Below are positions 43,451 to 53,232 of a DNA stretch of 58,610 bases, piece after piece (the stretch's first letter is position 1; the number at the start of each line of letters is the position of its first letter). A program made the position numbers and the translations under genes. The stretch spans positions 1-58,610 of the forward strand of contig CAZGQY010000006.1 in the NCBI GenBank assembly GCA_964528035.1, given 5' to 3'. The notes below the pieces were generated by a model. The model worked only from the letters and a program-made list of their open reading frames with translations. It searched no databases and was not told where the DNA came from. Origin of the DNA: CAZGQY01 sp964528035 (GTDB taxonomy: Bacteria > Pseudomonadota > Gammaproteobacteria > Methylococcales > UBA1147).

Positions 43451-44710
43451 ATGACGAATAGAAAACTCAAAGGATTTTTTCAGAGTCTGGGCCCTGGACT
43501 GATATTGGCCGGAACTTCAATTGGTGTCTCTCACGTTGTGCAATCGACGCGCGCTGGAGCTGTTTTTGGCTTTGCACTGATTGCCATCATACTCTTTGCA
43601 AATCTGATCAAATATCCTTTTTTTGAGTTCGGACCACGCTATGCCGCAGCAACAGGTGAATCTCTGATAGAAGGGTACCAGCGTATTGGAAAATGGGTGT
43701 TGCCCACGTTTTTAGTGCTTACTTTTCTAACGATGTTCACAATTCAGGCCGGTGTGACGATTGTTGCGGCAGGGCTGGCAGCAAACCTGTTTGAAAGTTT
43801 GATTGAACTGTCTGTGCCTGTTTGGAGTTTGATCTTGCTGAGTATAATTGCAGCACTATTAATCATCGGCCATTACCCCTGGTTGGATAAGTTAATGAAG
43901 TTTATGGTGGTTCTACTGGGAATCTCCACACTAATCGCGTTTGTAGCTGCGTGGAATTATGGCGGATCCGCTCAGCCGGGATTCATAGCACCTGATTTGA
44001 TGGATGACACCAGTCTGGCCTTTATTGTCGCTCTTGCCGGTTGGATGCCGTCAGCGATCGAAATTTCAGTCTGGCATTCATTGTGGTCGGTAGAACGCGA
44101 AAAACAGACCGGTCATCGTGCGACACTGGGAGAAGCACTGCTTGATTTTAACTTCGGCTATATTTTTACCGTGCTCTATGCGCTGGTATTCTTGTCGCTG
44201 GGTGCGTTTATTTTGTTCGGAACCGGGGAAATCATGCCGGACAGTTCAGTTGGATTTACTGCATCCTTTATCAATATTTATACTGCAGCGCTCGGCAATT
44301 GGAGCTGGCCACTGATCGCCGTTGCCACTTTCACTACCATGTTTTCGACGACACTGGCTGTGACCGATGCGTTTCCAAGAGTTTGGCGGCGAGCCATCGA
44401 ATGCCTTTACCCTCAATCAACCCAATTACACAGCACCCTTTACTGGATGATCATGGCATTAATCTGCTGTGTGGCGCTGGTCATTATATTCCTGTTTACC
44501 GGTCACCTAAAATTACTCATAGATTTCGCCACAACACTGTCGTTTCTTTCGGCACCGCTATACGCTTACATTAATTACAAAGTGATCACAGCAAAGCATG
44601 TTCCTGAAGCTTTCCGTCCACCCTTATGGCTGAGAATAATGTCCTGGTTTGGACTGGTTTGCCTGTCAGTGTTTGCAATAGGATTTGTGGTTTGGAAATT
44701 TGGTTTGTGA
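43451..44710 (+). CDS. Nramp-related metal transporter without the DPGN motif
   Basis: A 419-residue membrane protein with about 11 transmembrane segments. I start at ATG 43451, preceded by GGGGAAAGG; a TTG 12 bases upstream is less likely. The opening GPGLILAGTSIGVSHVVQSTRAGAVFGFAL resembles Nramp helix 1, but the metal-binding Asp-Pro-Gly-Asn is replaced by GTSIGVSH, so metal selectivity should differ from MntH (manganese). Nramp-related magnesium or uncharacterised transporters share this trait. It lies downstream of the structured leader and the nickel transporter. Confidence 0.8.
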   Translation: MTNRKLKGFFQSLGPGLILAGTSIGVSHVVQSTRAGAVFGFALIAIILFANLIKYPFFEFGPRYAAATGESLIEGYQRIGKWVLPTFLVLTFLTMFTIQAGVTIVAAGLAANLFESLIELSVPVWSLILLSIIAALLIIGHYPWLDKLMKFMVVLLGISTLIAFVAAWNYGGSAQPGFIAPDLMDDTSLAFIVALAGWMPSAIEISVWHSLWSVEREKQTGHRATLGEALLDFNFGYIFTVLYALVFLSLGAFILFGTGEIMPDSSVGFTASFINIYTAALGNWSWPLIAVATFTTMFSTTLAVTDAFPRVWRRAIECLYPQSTQLHSTLYWMIMALICCVALVIIFLFTGHLKLLIDFATTLSFLSAPLYAYINYKVITAKHVPEAFRPPLWLRIMSWFGLVCLSVFAIGFVVWKFGL

Positions 44711-44831
44711 AGGGTAGGGTAGGGCAACTTAACTACTTCGATAGGATTATCCCGGCATTATTGCAAAAACCCCAAATTTAGCCAAACTTTAAAATTTAAG
44801 GACATTTAATGCAGCGACATTATCACGTCTT

Positions 44832-45065
44832 GTGGCCGAATCCTGGAGTTTCCCGAAGATCTTCGTCAATACCTTAAAAGAACAAGAACTGGATTTGCCA
44901 TTAAAAAACAGGTCTCCATTAGCACAGAATCTGTATTATGGAAATTATTTTTCTGAAATAAAATACATACGGGATAAAGGGGTATTATCAGAACAGGAAA
45001 TTGAAACAATACTAATAAATAATGCATACGCTGTTACGATATTTTACGAGCTGTATCCATTTTAA
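44832..45065 (+). CDS. Unrecognised 77-codon ORF, possible fragment
   Basis: From GTG 44832 it encodes 77 residues; the frame is open from about 44793. The C-terminal YFSEIKYIRDKGVLSEQEIETILINNAYAVTIF resembles the last helix of metal-dependent hydrolases (a x-L-x-x-G-x-x-E-x-x-I-x-x-I-L-x-x-N pattern), which suggests a C-terminal fragment of an amidohydrolase or phosphotriesterase-like protein, but I am not sure. It ends just before the Tsx-like gene. Confidence 0.3.
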   Translation: MAESWSFPKIFVNTLKEQELDLPLKNRSPLAQNLYYGNYFSEIKYIRDKGVLSEQEIETILINNAYAVTIFYELYPF

Positions 45066-45076
45066 GGATAATTGAT

Positions 45077-45817
45077 TTGTTGCGAGTTCATATTACGTTA
45101 TTTATTCTGTTGCTTATAAGTTCCACTACTGTCCGATCAGGAGAACTATTGGATTGGTCATCCAACAATATTCAAATACTCTCAGGCGATGGATTTAAAT
45201 TAGGTTCAAGTCATCATAATACGATCACAATCGAGCATGCAGATGGTTGGCGCTATGGAGGAAACTTTGTGTTTCTGGATATTATTCAGAGAGATGATAT
45301 TGGTTTGGAAGTTTATGGTGAATGGTATCCTAGATTGAGTATTGCAAAATTATTAAATAAGGATATTTCGATTGGTGTAATCAAGGACTTGTCATTGGTT
45401 GGCGGAATTAATGCAGGTAGTGAGCCTTCCAATGATCCTTTTATGGCGTTTTTGCTCGGTATTGGGATTAAATTTGATGCGCCGACATTTGATTTTTTTC
45501 AGATCGATATCAAATCTTTTCAGGCCGAGAACGTCAATACAATAGGAATACAAATCACACCTTCATGGAGTCTTCCTTTCAGCATTGCTGGATTGAATTT
45601 CGAGTTTCGAGGTTTTCTTGATTGGTCTAGTGCCAGCGCAACGGGCGGCACAGATTATTTATTTACACAGCCACAGGTATTGTTGGACGTTGGCGATATA
45701 CTTGGTGAAAGCAGTCAGTTTTATGCTGGTATTGAATATTGGTACTGGCACAATAAATTTGGAATCAATGGCGTAACTGAGCAGTCAGCCCAAATTATGT
45801 TCATGTATAAATTCTAA
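45077..45817 (+). CDS. Tsx-like outer-membrane channel
   Basis: A 246-residue protein with a signal peptide (LRVHITLFILLLISSTTVRSG) and a beta-barrel-like body, starting DWSSNNIQILSGDGFKLGSSHHNTITIEHADGWRYGGNFVFLDI, which matches the nucleoside-specific channel family Tsx. The alternating hydrophobic strands and terminal aromatic residue (FMYKF) fit an outer-membrane protein. TTG start 45077 with AAGGA upstream. Neighbour of the hybrid kinase, but no evidence that they are functionally linked. Confidence 0.75.
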   Translation: MLRVHITLFILLLISSTTVRSGELLDWSSNNIQILSGDGFKLGSSHHNTITIEHADGWRYGGNFVFLDIIQRDDIGLEVYGEWYPRLSIAKLLNKDISIGVIKDLSLVGGINAGSEPSNDPFMAFLLGIGIKFDAPTFDFFQIDIKSFQAENVNTIGIQITPSWSLPFSIAGLNFEFRGFLDWSSASATGGTDYLFTQPQVLLDVGDILGESSQFYAGIEYWYWHNKFGINGVTEQSAQIMFMYKF

Positions 45818-45865
45818 AATAGAAAGGGTTAGATCGATTTATTTCATATTAAATCAATTGCATTT

Positions 45866-48800
45866 ATGAAAATAAATTTCAAAGCAATGTCATCACAAAT
45901 GACCATTCGCTATTTGTTTGTCGTTACAGTCATAACTGCCGGCTATTTTATTGGTGGTGTGCTCGGTCTTAATCTTGCCATTAAACCTGGTTTTGCAACA
46001 GTTATCTGGCCATCATCTGGTATCGCGCTGGGTGCGTTAATAGTTCTGGGTATTCACTACTGGCCTGGTGTGTTTTTAGGTGGTTTTTTGATTGGTTTAT
46101 GGAAATTAGGAGGCATTCCGAACACGAATGTTTTTCAAGAACTGTCAATAATGTTTGTCATAACATTAGGTGCAACATTACAGGCCAGTATAGGAACCTG
46201 GTTAATACGAAAGTACAACGAGCATCCAATTAAGTTAATAACAGATCAGTCTATTGGTAATTTTATTTTATTTGGTGGTGTCCTCAGTTCATTGGTTAAT
46301 GCAACGATTAGTATCGGTTACTTATTGTTAACCGGGATTATTACTATAAAGGGTGTTTATATTAATTGGTTTACCTGGTGGGTTGGTGATGCTATCGGTA
46401 TTTTAATATTTGCTCCACTGGTATTGTTATTTTTTGCCAGGCCTAGAGAAATATGGCGCGATCGTATTCTTGCCTGTTCTATCCCGGTTGTTATCGTTTT
46501 TATTCTTGTATTATTTATCTCTTATTTTTCACAGCAAGCAGAAAGAATTCGTAAACTTGTTGAATTTGAACAAAACATTCATTTGCTGGGAGAATCACTG
46601 GAGATTGGACTTCAAAATCATAAAGAAATTCTTAATTCAATCGAATATTTATTTATTTCAAGTGAATCAATCGACAGGCATATATTTCGAGATTTTGTTG
46701 TTGAATTACTCAACAAAAATGATGCTGTCCATGCTATTAGTTGGAATCCGTTGGTTATTGATTCTAATAGACAAGAATATGAAGACGACATGCGGAATGA
46801 GGGTTTTACAGATTTTACTATTACCGAACGTGATGAAAGTGGAAATTTAATCGTTGCCGAACAGCGTGATTATTACGTGACAGTAAAATATATCGAGCCG
46901 TTTGAAGATAATATCAAGGCATTTGGCTTCGATGTAAATTCAAACCTGGATCGGCGAGAAGCGCTTGATACTGCAAGCTTGTCGAATAAAGCCATAGCGA
47001 CCAGACGTATAAAACTGATACAGGAAACAGGTGGTCAATATGGTTTTTTAGTTTTTCTTCCTATCTATCATCAAACAGATCCAAAAAACCTGATTGGTCT
47101 TGAAACAAAACAGAATGTGCGTGGTTATGTTACAGGAGTGTTTCGTGTTGGTGATGTCATTATTGCTTCAATGCCGGAGATTGATCCTGACGAATATAGG
47201 ATTTGGGTTATCGATCGTAGTTCAGATATTGATGTCCCGGAACTTATTTATACTAATACCCAACAAGACCATTTCAGTGCAATATTCCCAGACCTCAAAC
47301 ATGGACCTGATTCCATACATACCTTGTATACAATCAATTTTGCAGACCGATCCTGGCAACTCATTGCGAAACCCGGGGCGCAATATTGGTTGTCTGAAAA
47401 ATCTTGGTCATCTTATTTCATCCTTATTACAGGATTGTTGTTCACCGCGAGTCTGGTTGGGTTCATGTTGGTTTTAACAGGACGCAATACTGTCATACGA
47501 CACGAAATCGATAAAAAAACACAGGATTTGCAAATAACAAATATAAAACTTAAGGAAGAAATATTACAGCGTAAGCGTGCCGATGAGCGGGTAGTTAAAC
47601 ACCAAATATTAGAAGAAAAGATTAGTTATTTATTAAGAGAATTCATCAAGAAAGAAAGGCTGTCCGAACTTTTCGATAATATGTTATCTGTTTTACTTGA
47701 AGTCTCTGAAAGTGAATATGGGTTTATTGGTGATGTCTATTACGATGATAATGACCAACCGTATTTAAAGACCTATGCCATAACCAATATTGCATGGAAT
47801 GAGGAAACCAGAAAATTTTACGAGGAAAATGCACCAGAAGGACTGGTGTTCACCAACTTGGATACACTGTTTGGGTATGTGATGACCTCACAGGAGATTG
47901 TTATTTCCAATGACCCAGCCAATGATCCTAGAGCGGGTGGCATCCCAGAAGGGCATCCTGGTCTAAATACATTTCTTGGGGTTCCGTTTAAAAAACATGG
48001 GAAATTAGTTGGTATGATGGGGATGGCAAATCATAGCGAAGGTTATGATCAATCTATGCTGAATTATTTAGAACCGTTGATTGAAGTTTGTACCAATATT
48101 CGTATGTTGGTATTGGCACAACAAGTTGTAGAAGATAACGAACATCGCTTGAATGAAATTATCTGGGGGGCAAGTGTCGGTACCTGGGAATGGAATGCTG
48201 AAATAGGAAAAGTCCAATTCAATGAAACCTGGGCTGAGATGTTGGGTTATAGCCTGGATGAGTTAAAAGCAGAAGGATTAGAAAAAGCATGGTTGACTCG
48301 AATACACCAGGAAGATTTAAAACAAGCTAATGAACTGCTAGAAAAGCATATTACTGGTGATATCGATTACTATGAGAGTGAAGTTCGTATGTGCCATAAG
48401 GACGGCAGTTGGGTTTGGTTACTTGATCGGGGCAAGCTTCTTCAGACGACTAACGATGGTAAGCCACTTCGAATATCTGGAACGTATACAGATATTACTA
48501 AGCATAAAAATATTGAAGAGCAACTTCGGCAGTCACAGAAGCTGGAAGCGGTCGGACAACTGACCGGAGGTATTGCGCATGACTTTAATAACCTTTTGGG
48601 AATTGTACTGGGTAATATCGAACTCCTGAAACAGCGGCTTGATTTTGGTGATAGCCGGTCACACGGCTATGTTGAGAATGCCTTGGGCGGTGTGCAACGG
48701 GGCGCAACCTTAACTCAGCGGTTGCTGGCTTTTTCCCGTAAGCAAATGTTGTCGCCGGATGTGCTGGATCTGAATGTCATGATCCGCGGAATGACTGAAC

Positions 48801-49660
48801 TGTTACAACGCACACTGGAAGAACATATCGAGATTGAGGTGGTCAGTGCCGCAGGTCTGTGGACTTGTTTTGCGGACAAGATTCAGATGGAAAACGTATT
48901 GTTGAATTTGGCGCTGAATGCCCGTGATTCGATGCCGAGTGGAGGAAGATTAACCATCGAGACCGCGAATGTGTGGCTGGACGATACCTATTGTGAAGAA
49001 CGAGTGGACGTAGTACCAGGGCAATATGTAATGCTTGCGGTCACGGATTCGGGTATGGGCATGTCAAAACAAACTCTGGCGCATGTTTACGACCCGTTTT
49101 TTACAACTAAACGTGTAGGTCAGGGTAGTGGGTTGGGTTTGAGTATGGCCTTTGGTTTTGCCAAACAGTCGCGTGGGCATATCAATATTTACAGTGAACA
49201 GGGACAAGGAACCTGTGTTAAATTTTATCAGCCCAGATACCGGGGGCCGGAAGTTGAACCGAGGACTGCGCCAATTCCGGATGTCGTGCAGGCAAGCGGG
49301 GAAGTGATTCTTGTGGTGGAGGATGAAAAGGACTTGCTGAAACTGTTTAGAAACCAGCTCGAAGGTTTGGGATATACCGTACTCACCGCCAAAGACGGCA
49401 GGCAAGCGTTGGCTGTATTTTCCAAGCATAACGAGATCGATTGTTTGTTAACGGATGTGGTCTTAACCGGAACAATGAGCGGCAAAGATATTGCCGTAGA
49501 AGCCACCGCGCAACGGCCTGATATCAAGGTGGTGTATATGTCCGGTTACACCGAGAATGCCGTGGTTCATCATGGCCGTATTGATTCGGGTACCGATTTA
49601 CTCAGGAAGCCTTTTACGCTGGCCGAGTTGTCTACAAAATTAAGAAACGTTCTGAGTTGA
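45866..49660 (+). CDS. MASE1-CHASE-GAF-PAS hybrid histidine kinase
   Basis: A 1264-residue membrane sensor. Domains in order: MASE1 (about 10-215, many helices, FATVIWPSSGIALGALIVLG), CHASE-type extracytoplasmic domain (about 240-440), a helix near 515-535, coiled-coil, GAF (about 585-750, with PEGLVFTNL and FLGVPF), PAS (about 756-881), HisKA with His905 in GGIAHDFNNLLG, HATPase (GSGLGLSMAFGFAKQSRG) and a receiver with Asp1197 (LLTDVVLTG). The sensory ligand is unknown. GC content rises sharply from about 48530 on, at the kinase core, which suggests domain shuffling. No dedicated response regulator is adjacent. Confidence 0.9.
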   Translation: MKINFKAMSSQMTIRYLFVVTVITAGYFIGGVLGLNLAIKPGFATVIWPSSGIALGALIVLGIHYWPGVFLGGFLIGLWKLGGIPNTNVFQELSIMFVITLGATLQASIGTWLIRKYNEHPIKLITDQSIGNFILFGGVLSSLVNATISIGYLLLTGIITIKGVYINWFTWWVGDAIGILIFAPLVLLFFARPREIWRDRILACSIPVVIVFILVLFISYFSQQAERIRKLVEFEQNIHLLGESLEIGLQNHKEILNSIEYLFISSESIDRHIFRDFVVELLNKNDAVHAISWNPLVIDSNRQEYEDDMRNEGFTDFTITERDESGNLIVAEQRDYYVTVKYIEPFEDNIKAFGFDVNSNLDRREALDTASLSNKAIATRRIKLIQETGGQYGFLVFLPIYHQTDPKNLIGLETKQNVRGYVTGVFRVGDVIIASMPEIDPDEYRIWVIDRSSDIDVPELIYTNTQQDHFSAIFPDLKHGPDSIHTLYTINFADRSWQLIAKPGAQYWLSEKSWSSYFILITGLLFTASLVGFMLVLTGRNTVIRHEIDKKTQDLQITNIKLKEEILQRKRADERVVKHQILEEKISYLLREFIKKERLSELFDNMLSVLLEVSESEYGFIGDVYYDDNDQPYLKTYAITNIAWNEETRKFYEENAPEGLVFTNLDTLFGYVMTSQEIVISNDPANDPRAGGIPEGHPGLNTFLGVPFKKHGKLVGMMGMANHSEGYDQSMLNYLEPLIEVCTNIRMLVLAQQVVEDNEHRLNEIIWGASVGTWEWNAEIGKVQFNETWAEMLGYSLDELKAEGLEKAWLTRIHQEDLKQANELLEKHITGDIDYYESEVRMCHKDGSWVWLLDRGKLLQTTNDGKPLRISGTYTDITKHKNIEEQLRQSQKLEAVGQLTGGIAHDFNNLLGIVLGNIELLKQRLDFGDSRSHGYVENALGGVQRGATLTQRLLAFSRKQMLSPDVLDLNVMIRGMTELLQRTLEEHIEIEVVSAAGLWTCFADKIQMENVLLNLALNARDSMPSGGRLTIETANVWLDDTYCEERVDVVPGQYVMLAVTDSGMGMSKQTLAHVYDPFFTTKRVGQGSGLGLSMAFGFAKQSRGHINIYSEQGQGTCVKFYQPRYRGPEVEPRTAPIPDVVQASGEVILVVEDEKDLLKLFRNQLEGLGYTVLTAKDGRQALAVFSKHNEIDCLLTDVVLTGTMSGKDIAVEATAQRPDIKVVYMSGYTENAVVHHGRIDSGTDLLRKPFTLAELSTKLRNVLS

Positions 49661-49691
49661 TTTGCGCTAGAAGATGTGGGTTCGCGCCAGA

Positions 49692-49910
49692 CTAATGGGA
49701 GTGAAAGTTTATCAGATTTAAACTGAGTAATGTTTCCGCGATCGCTGTGGCAATAATATCGTTTCCCAAACGGTTGGGGTGCGAGTCGGTCATTGAGTTG
49801 GATATTTCATGAAATAAATAATGCGACCATCTCGGATCCTTCAGGGTTTCAAGGTTTGCGTAACGAAAGCCGGTTTGAGCGGAAATGTGGGTAAGATTGC
49901 GGATTATGTG
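49692..49910 (-). pseudogene. SGNH/GDSL-hydrolase C-terminal fragment
   Basis: The minus-strand frame reads RNLTHISAQTGFRYANLETLKDPRWSHYLF and then ISNSMTDSHPNRLGNDIIATAIAETLLSL. The D-x-x-H-P-N block with the following helix is the C-terminal catalytic block of SGNH hydrolases. The N-terminal three quarters are absent; upstream the DNA belongs to an arsH-like gene in another frame. It is a 3' end left after a deletion, fused next to the arsenic-type remnants. Confidence 0.55.
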
Positions 49911-49989
49911 CTGAATGCTCTTTGGCAAATAGTTTATCAATGGTGGGAACATCAAGTGCATCTTCTACTAAATTTGGTAAATGTTTCAT
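49905..49989 (-). pseudogene. arsH: arsH-like 5' end (truncated)
   Basis: An ATG at 49989 overlaps the MFS stop in ATGA and opens a frame reading MKHLPNLVEDALDVPTIDKL then FAKEHSAHNP. This matches the N-terminus of the NADPH-dependent flavoprotein ArsH (LPN...LD.P..D.L...H.P), which normally continues with RILLLYGSLR. Here that match ends at about 49905 and the frame becomes unrelated. It is therefore the first 28 codons of arsH cut by a deletion. Low-to-moderate confidence because the match is short. Confidence 0.45.
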
Positions 49990-50591
49990 GTCGGTTTTGA
50001 CCTCGTATTCGGATTTTTTAACAGACTGGCTAACCAGAAAAAGACAACGACACCCATGCCCAGTATTACGAGCGTGTTCAGGAGTGCATTGTAATCATTC
50101 GTCGTGTACCACAAGAAAGCAGCAATAGAAGGTGCAAGCGCTTTAATCACTTTAACGGGCATATTCATTGCGCCGTTAATAGCACCGTAGGCGGATGGCG
50201 TTAACAATTCAGGCACTGCTACACCTTTAACAATCGTCATCGTTCCAGTGGCAGCACCGAAAGCAATAGCGAAAGGAACAAGCACCCAAAAGCCAGAGGG
50301 CAGAAAGGCAAACCCTGTGAATACGATGGGCAAAATGGCAGCAACAAAAATACCCAGTTTCACCATCGGGACTTGATCAGCGAACATCAGCATCATAGAT
50401 CGTCCAACAACTTGAGCTGGACCGAGAATGGCCACCAAAATAACGACCTCGCTTAACGGCAAACCTTTTTCGATAAGCATCGGGTATAAGTGGAATTTAA
50501 ATGCCGTAGTTGCCCCGGCGAACAGCGAAAAACACAGTAACAATGCCCAAAATATTGGTTGTTGTATCGCCAATGTCCAGCCGGATTTCAC
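49986..50591 (-). pseudogene. MFS transporter missing its N-terminal half
   Basis: The 201 residues form the second half of a 12-helix major facilitator: QPIFWALLLCFSLFAGATTAFKFHLYPMLIEKGLPLSE, GPAQVVGRSMMLMFAD, FAIAFGAATGTMTIVKGVAVPELLTPSAYGAINGAMNMP. The first six helices are missing; the ORF starts with a GTG that is inside the ArsO-like gene frame. Such MFS proteins sit between arsO and arsH in arsenic-resistance operons. Non-functional unless half-transporters can work. Confidence 0.75.
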
Positions 50592-51546
50592 GTAGCATAT
50601 TCAGGTCGGGACGAAAGCCGTTGGATACAACGATACGATCCACCTCAATGGTGCTTTCTTCGCCATTGACCTGAATATCAAGCAGAAGCCCCGTATCGGT
50701 CTTCTCAATGCGTGATACCTGTAATGGCACGAGCACTTCCAGTTCGCCAGTGTCGATAGCGTCTTTCGCTGCCATACCTAATTTGGCTCGTGCAGGCAGC
50801 CGGTTATTGATGCCGCTTCCGGTTAATTTATCCAGCTTATTGCTACGCATACCCCAATAGATTTTAGTCTTGGCGTTAGCAGCCCGTACAGTCATCATTT
50901 CTAAAATGACATTAATAGCAGAGTGTCCACCCCCTAATACCAATGTTCTTTTTCCTTCATACTGGGTACGGTCGGCATTGACTATATCGGGAATTCCGTA
51001 GGTAATAGCGTCCTGATTCTGGGTTTCGCCTGGTACGGGCAAACCATCCAAGCCGATTGGATTAGGGTTATACCAGGTACCCGAAGCATCAATAACGGCT
51101 TCACTATGCAAAACGTGGTGGGTGCCATCAGACGTTTTGTAGTGAACGGTATAATCTGCTGCATTACGATCAGTGGATGACGACTTGCTGTGTGCTTTCT
51201 TGGATACGCCAACGACTTCGGCATCGTAAGTAATCACGGTTTTTAGTTTTGGCGTAGATGCCGCAGGAATCAGGTACTTTTCAACGATGTCTCGCCCAGT
51301 TGGCAGGCTGTCTTCATCGGGCATCTGCCAATGGCTTTTATTCAATAACCGAACAACGGCCTGGTCGACGACATTCTTCCACGAGGTGAACACGCTGACA
51401 TGCCCCCATTCCAGCATAGTGTGACCGGCACCAAGGCCTTTTTCCAGTACCAAAGGCTTTAGCCCTCGGGCCAGCAGGTGAGCCGCCGCCGCAATACCCA
51501 CAGGGCCTGCGCCAATAACGATAACGGGGTGTTTAACATTCATCAT
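50497..51546 (-). pseudogene. arsO: ArsO-like flavin monooxygenase, C-terminus lost
   Basis: A 349-residue reading with FAD-binding GAGPVGIAAAAHL, a middle HTMLEWGHVSVFTSWKNVVDQ, NADPH-binding VLGGGHSAINVILEM and NGFRPDLNMLREIRLD, all typical of the ArsO-type flavoprotein of ars operons. After this last motif, at about 50580, the true family C-terminus (about 90-100 residues) is missing and the frame runs on as a shadow of the MFS gene (IVTVFFAVRRGNYGI). Possibly a functional N-terminal part, but more likely a broken gene. Divergent from sigZ. Confidence 0.75.
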
Positions 51547-51566
51547 AATTCTCCTTTTTAGGTTCT

Positions 51567-51578
51567 GTCTTATAAGAC
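51567..51578. promoter_or_regulatory. 12-bp perfect palindrome between arsO and sigZ
   Basis: GTCTTATAAGAC is a perfect palindrome about 20 bases upstream of the ArsO-like start and 92 bases from sigZ. Divergent-promoter position makes it a candidate operator for an ArsR-like repressor or other dimeric regulator; no such regulator gene is visible nearby. Confidence 0.35.
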
Positions 51579-51669
51579 GAACGTCAAATTAGAAAGACGA
51601 TGAAATCGTGTTATATTTATTATCTATCCAACAATTTAACTAATTTAAATGGCATAACAGGCGAACTGA

Positions 51670-52209
51670 ATGAATATTGATCAGGTCTGGAATGAATACC
51701 AAACAGGTATAAAAGCCTTTTTGCATGCTAAGGTCTCTAACCCAGCGGACGTCGACGACTTGCTGCAAGAGATCTTGATCAAGACGCACAAAAACCTGGG
51801 TAGCATCAAAACTGATACCAGTATTCAGTCCTGGGTATTTCAAATCGCCAGAAATGCGACGATTGATTACTACCGTAAGCAAGGCAATGCGCCAGCATTA
51901 CAAGCTGAAGACCTTTGGTACACTGAAAACGAAGCGGATATGGAGCACGCTCTGTCTCCTTGCGTTGCCCCTTTTATTAAAGCACTCCCCAAGGAATCCG
52001 CTGATTTGCTGACAGCCATTGATATCGAAGGCCAATCTCAAAAAGACTATTCTGAGAGGCTGGGTATTAGTTATTCAACACTAAAATCCCGCGTACAGAG
52101 TGGACGTAAGCAATTGCAAGGTCTGTTTAATGACTGCTGCCATCTTTTGCTGGATGGTAGAGGTAAGGTTATTGACTACCAATCAAAATCTGGGGACTGT
52201 AAATGCTAA
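51670..52209 (+). CDS. sigZ: SigZ-type ECF RNA polymerase sigma factor
   Basis: A 179-residue ECF sigma factor of the SigZ type. Region 2: DVDDLLQEILIKTHKNLGSIKTDTSIQSWVFQIARNATIDYYRK, region 4: LPKESADLLTAIDIEGQSQKDYSERLGISYSTLKSRVQSGRKQLQG. The end with FNDCCHLLLDGRGKVIDYQ and terminal CKC has Cys pairs typical of SigZ (possible redox or metal sensing). No anti-sigma factor is next to it. It is intact amid broken genes. Confidence 0.9.
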   Translation: MNIDQVWNEYQTGIKAFLHAKVSNPADVDDLLQEILIKTHKNLGSIKTDTSIQSWVFQIARNATIDYYRKQGNAPALQAEDLWYTENEADMEHALSPCVAPFIKALPKESADLLTAIDIEGQSQKDYSERLGISYSTLKSRVQSGRKQLQGLFNDCCHLLLDGRGKVIDYQSKSGDCKC

Positions 52210-52382
52210 GACCACTATTGACGACAGTGTGAATTCAGCTGAACCGTTTCTAATTCACCCCGAATTATCGGATTAGTGTGGTTACCAAGGATCCTCGCCA
52301 CAGTCGTGTTTTTATTCATTCGCGTAGAGTAATGGATCAACTAAAAAAATGAATTTATGTTTCTACTCGCTTATCAATTCAA

Positions 52383-52800
52383 GTGTTGGGTTCTAGAACG
52401 GAATTATGGGTCCTTTCCAGTCCATGTGCTCACGAGGAGTTGCTCTTGCCAAGGCGCTGTTGGCTTCACACCAGCCTTCACATCGGTTGTACCCACGGGA
52501 AAATGGGTGACTGGCTGCATAGGAGTTTGTCGTCCGCGCAAGACGGCACGCCCCATTCCTCGGCGTCTGTTCGCATCAGCTGGGCCCGACTGTTGAAACG
52601 GGTCGTCGATATCGACATCGAACACTGCCCTCACTGCGGTGGCGAATTGAAAATCATCGCTGCTCTCCAATAATCCAGGGTGATTGCTTAGATTCTGGAC
52701 CCTCTCGGTTTGCCCACCAGACATCTGCACTGCGCTATCCATGCTTCGCTTACTGTCCAGCAAGCCCTCCTGGCTTGTCGTTCGCTGCTTCATCGCAGAT
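52383..52800 (+). pseudogene. IS91-type transposase C-terminal remnant
   Basis: The frame ending at 52673 reads RISWARLLKRVVDIDIEHCPHCGGELKIIAAL, the conserved zinc-finger-like C-terminus of IS91-family rolling-circle transposases. The following bases in the same frame, after a stop, read ILDPLGLPTR, also part of that C-terminus, and the upstream part is scrambled between frames. The catalytic Y/HUH domain is absent. It marks an insertion scar. Confidence 0.7.
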
Positions 52801-53232
52801 CACCCACCCCGATCTCCCGCGCAGTCATTCGAACTTTTCAAAATAGTCTGATCTTACACCGGTACCACGATTCAATTCGGTTCACCTTCGGAGCCGGCAA
52901 TCCCCTTTGGCCATCATCTACCCGAAACCCGAAAAATCGTCGGAATCACGACTCTAATATTATTTTGAAACTCCCAAAATACCCATGCTTAAAAATGCTA
53001 TCTACCTAAATTTCTGGGATTTTCTAATTATGTCCCGAGATTGGCGCGTTTTTTTAAAATTGTCAACCAACTAGTCCAGCTTACTCGCCCTGTCAACACC
53101 GTTTCGAACGGTAAGCGCTGACGGGCACTACAATAACCGCCGGTAAGAGTCAGCCTACTCCTAACCCCCCACTGGCAACAAACACGATTCAACAAATACA
53201 CTGTTATTAAACCGTGTTACCCACTTAAGTTT
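52801..53232. other. Non-coding stretch after the transposase scar
   Basis: 432 bases with no convincing ORF. A 15-base perfect palindrome with a 3-base centre, ACCGTTTCGAACGGT, lies at 53098-53112, flanked by GTCA and TGAC; it may be a terminator, an element end or a regulatory site. The right edge converges on the histidine kinase gene. Earlier bases resemble decayed IS sequence. Confidence 0.4.
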
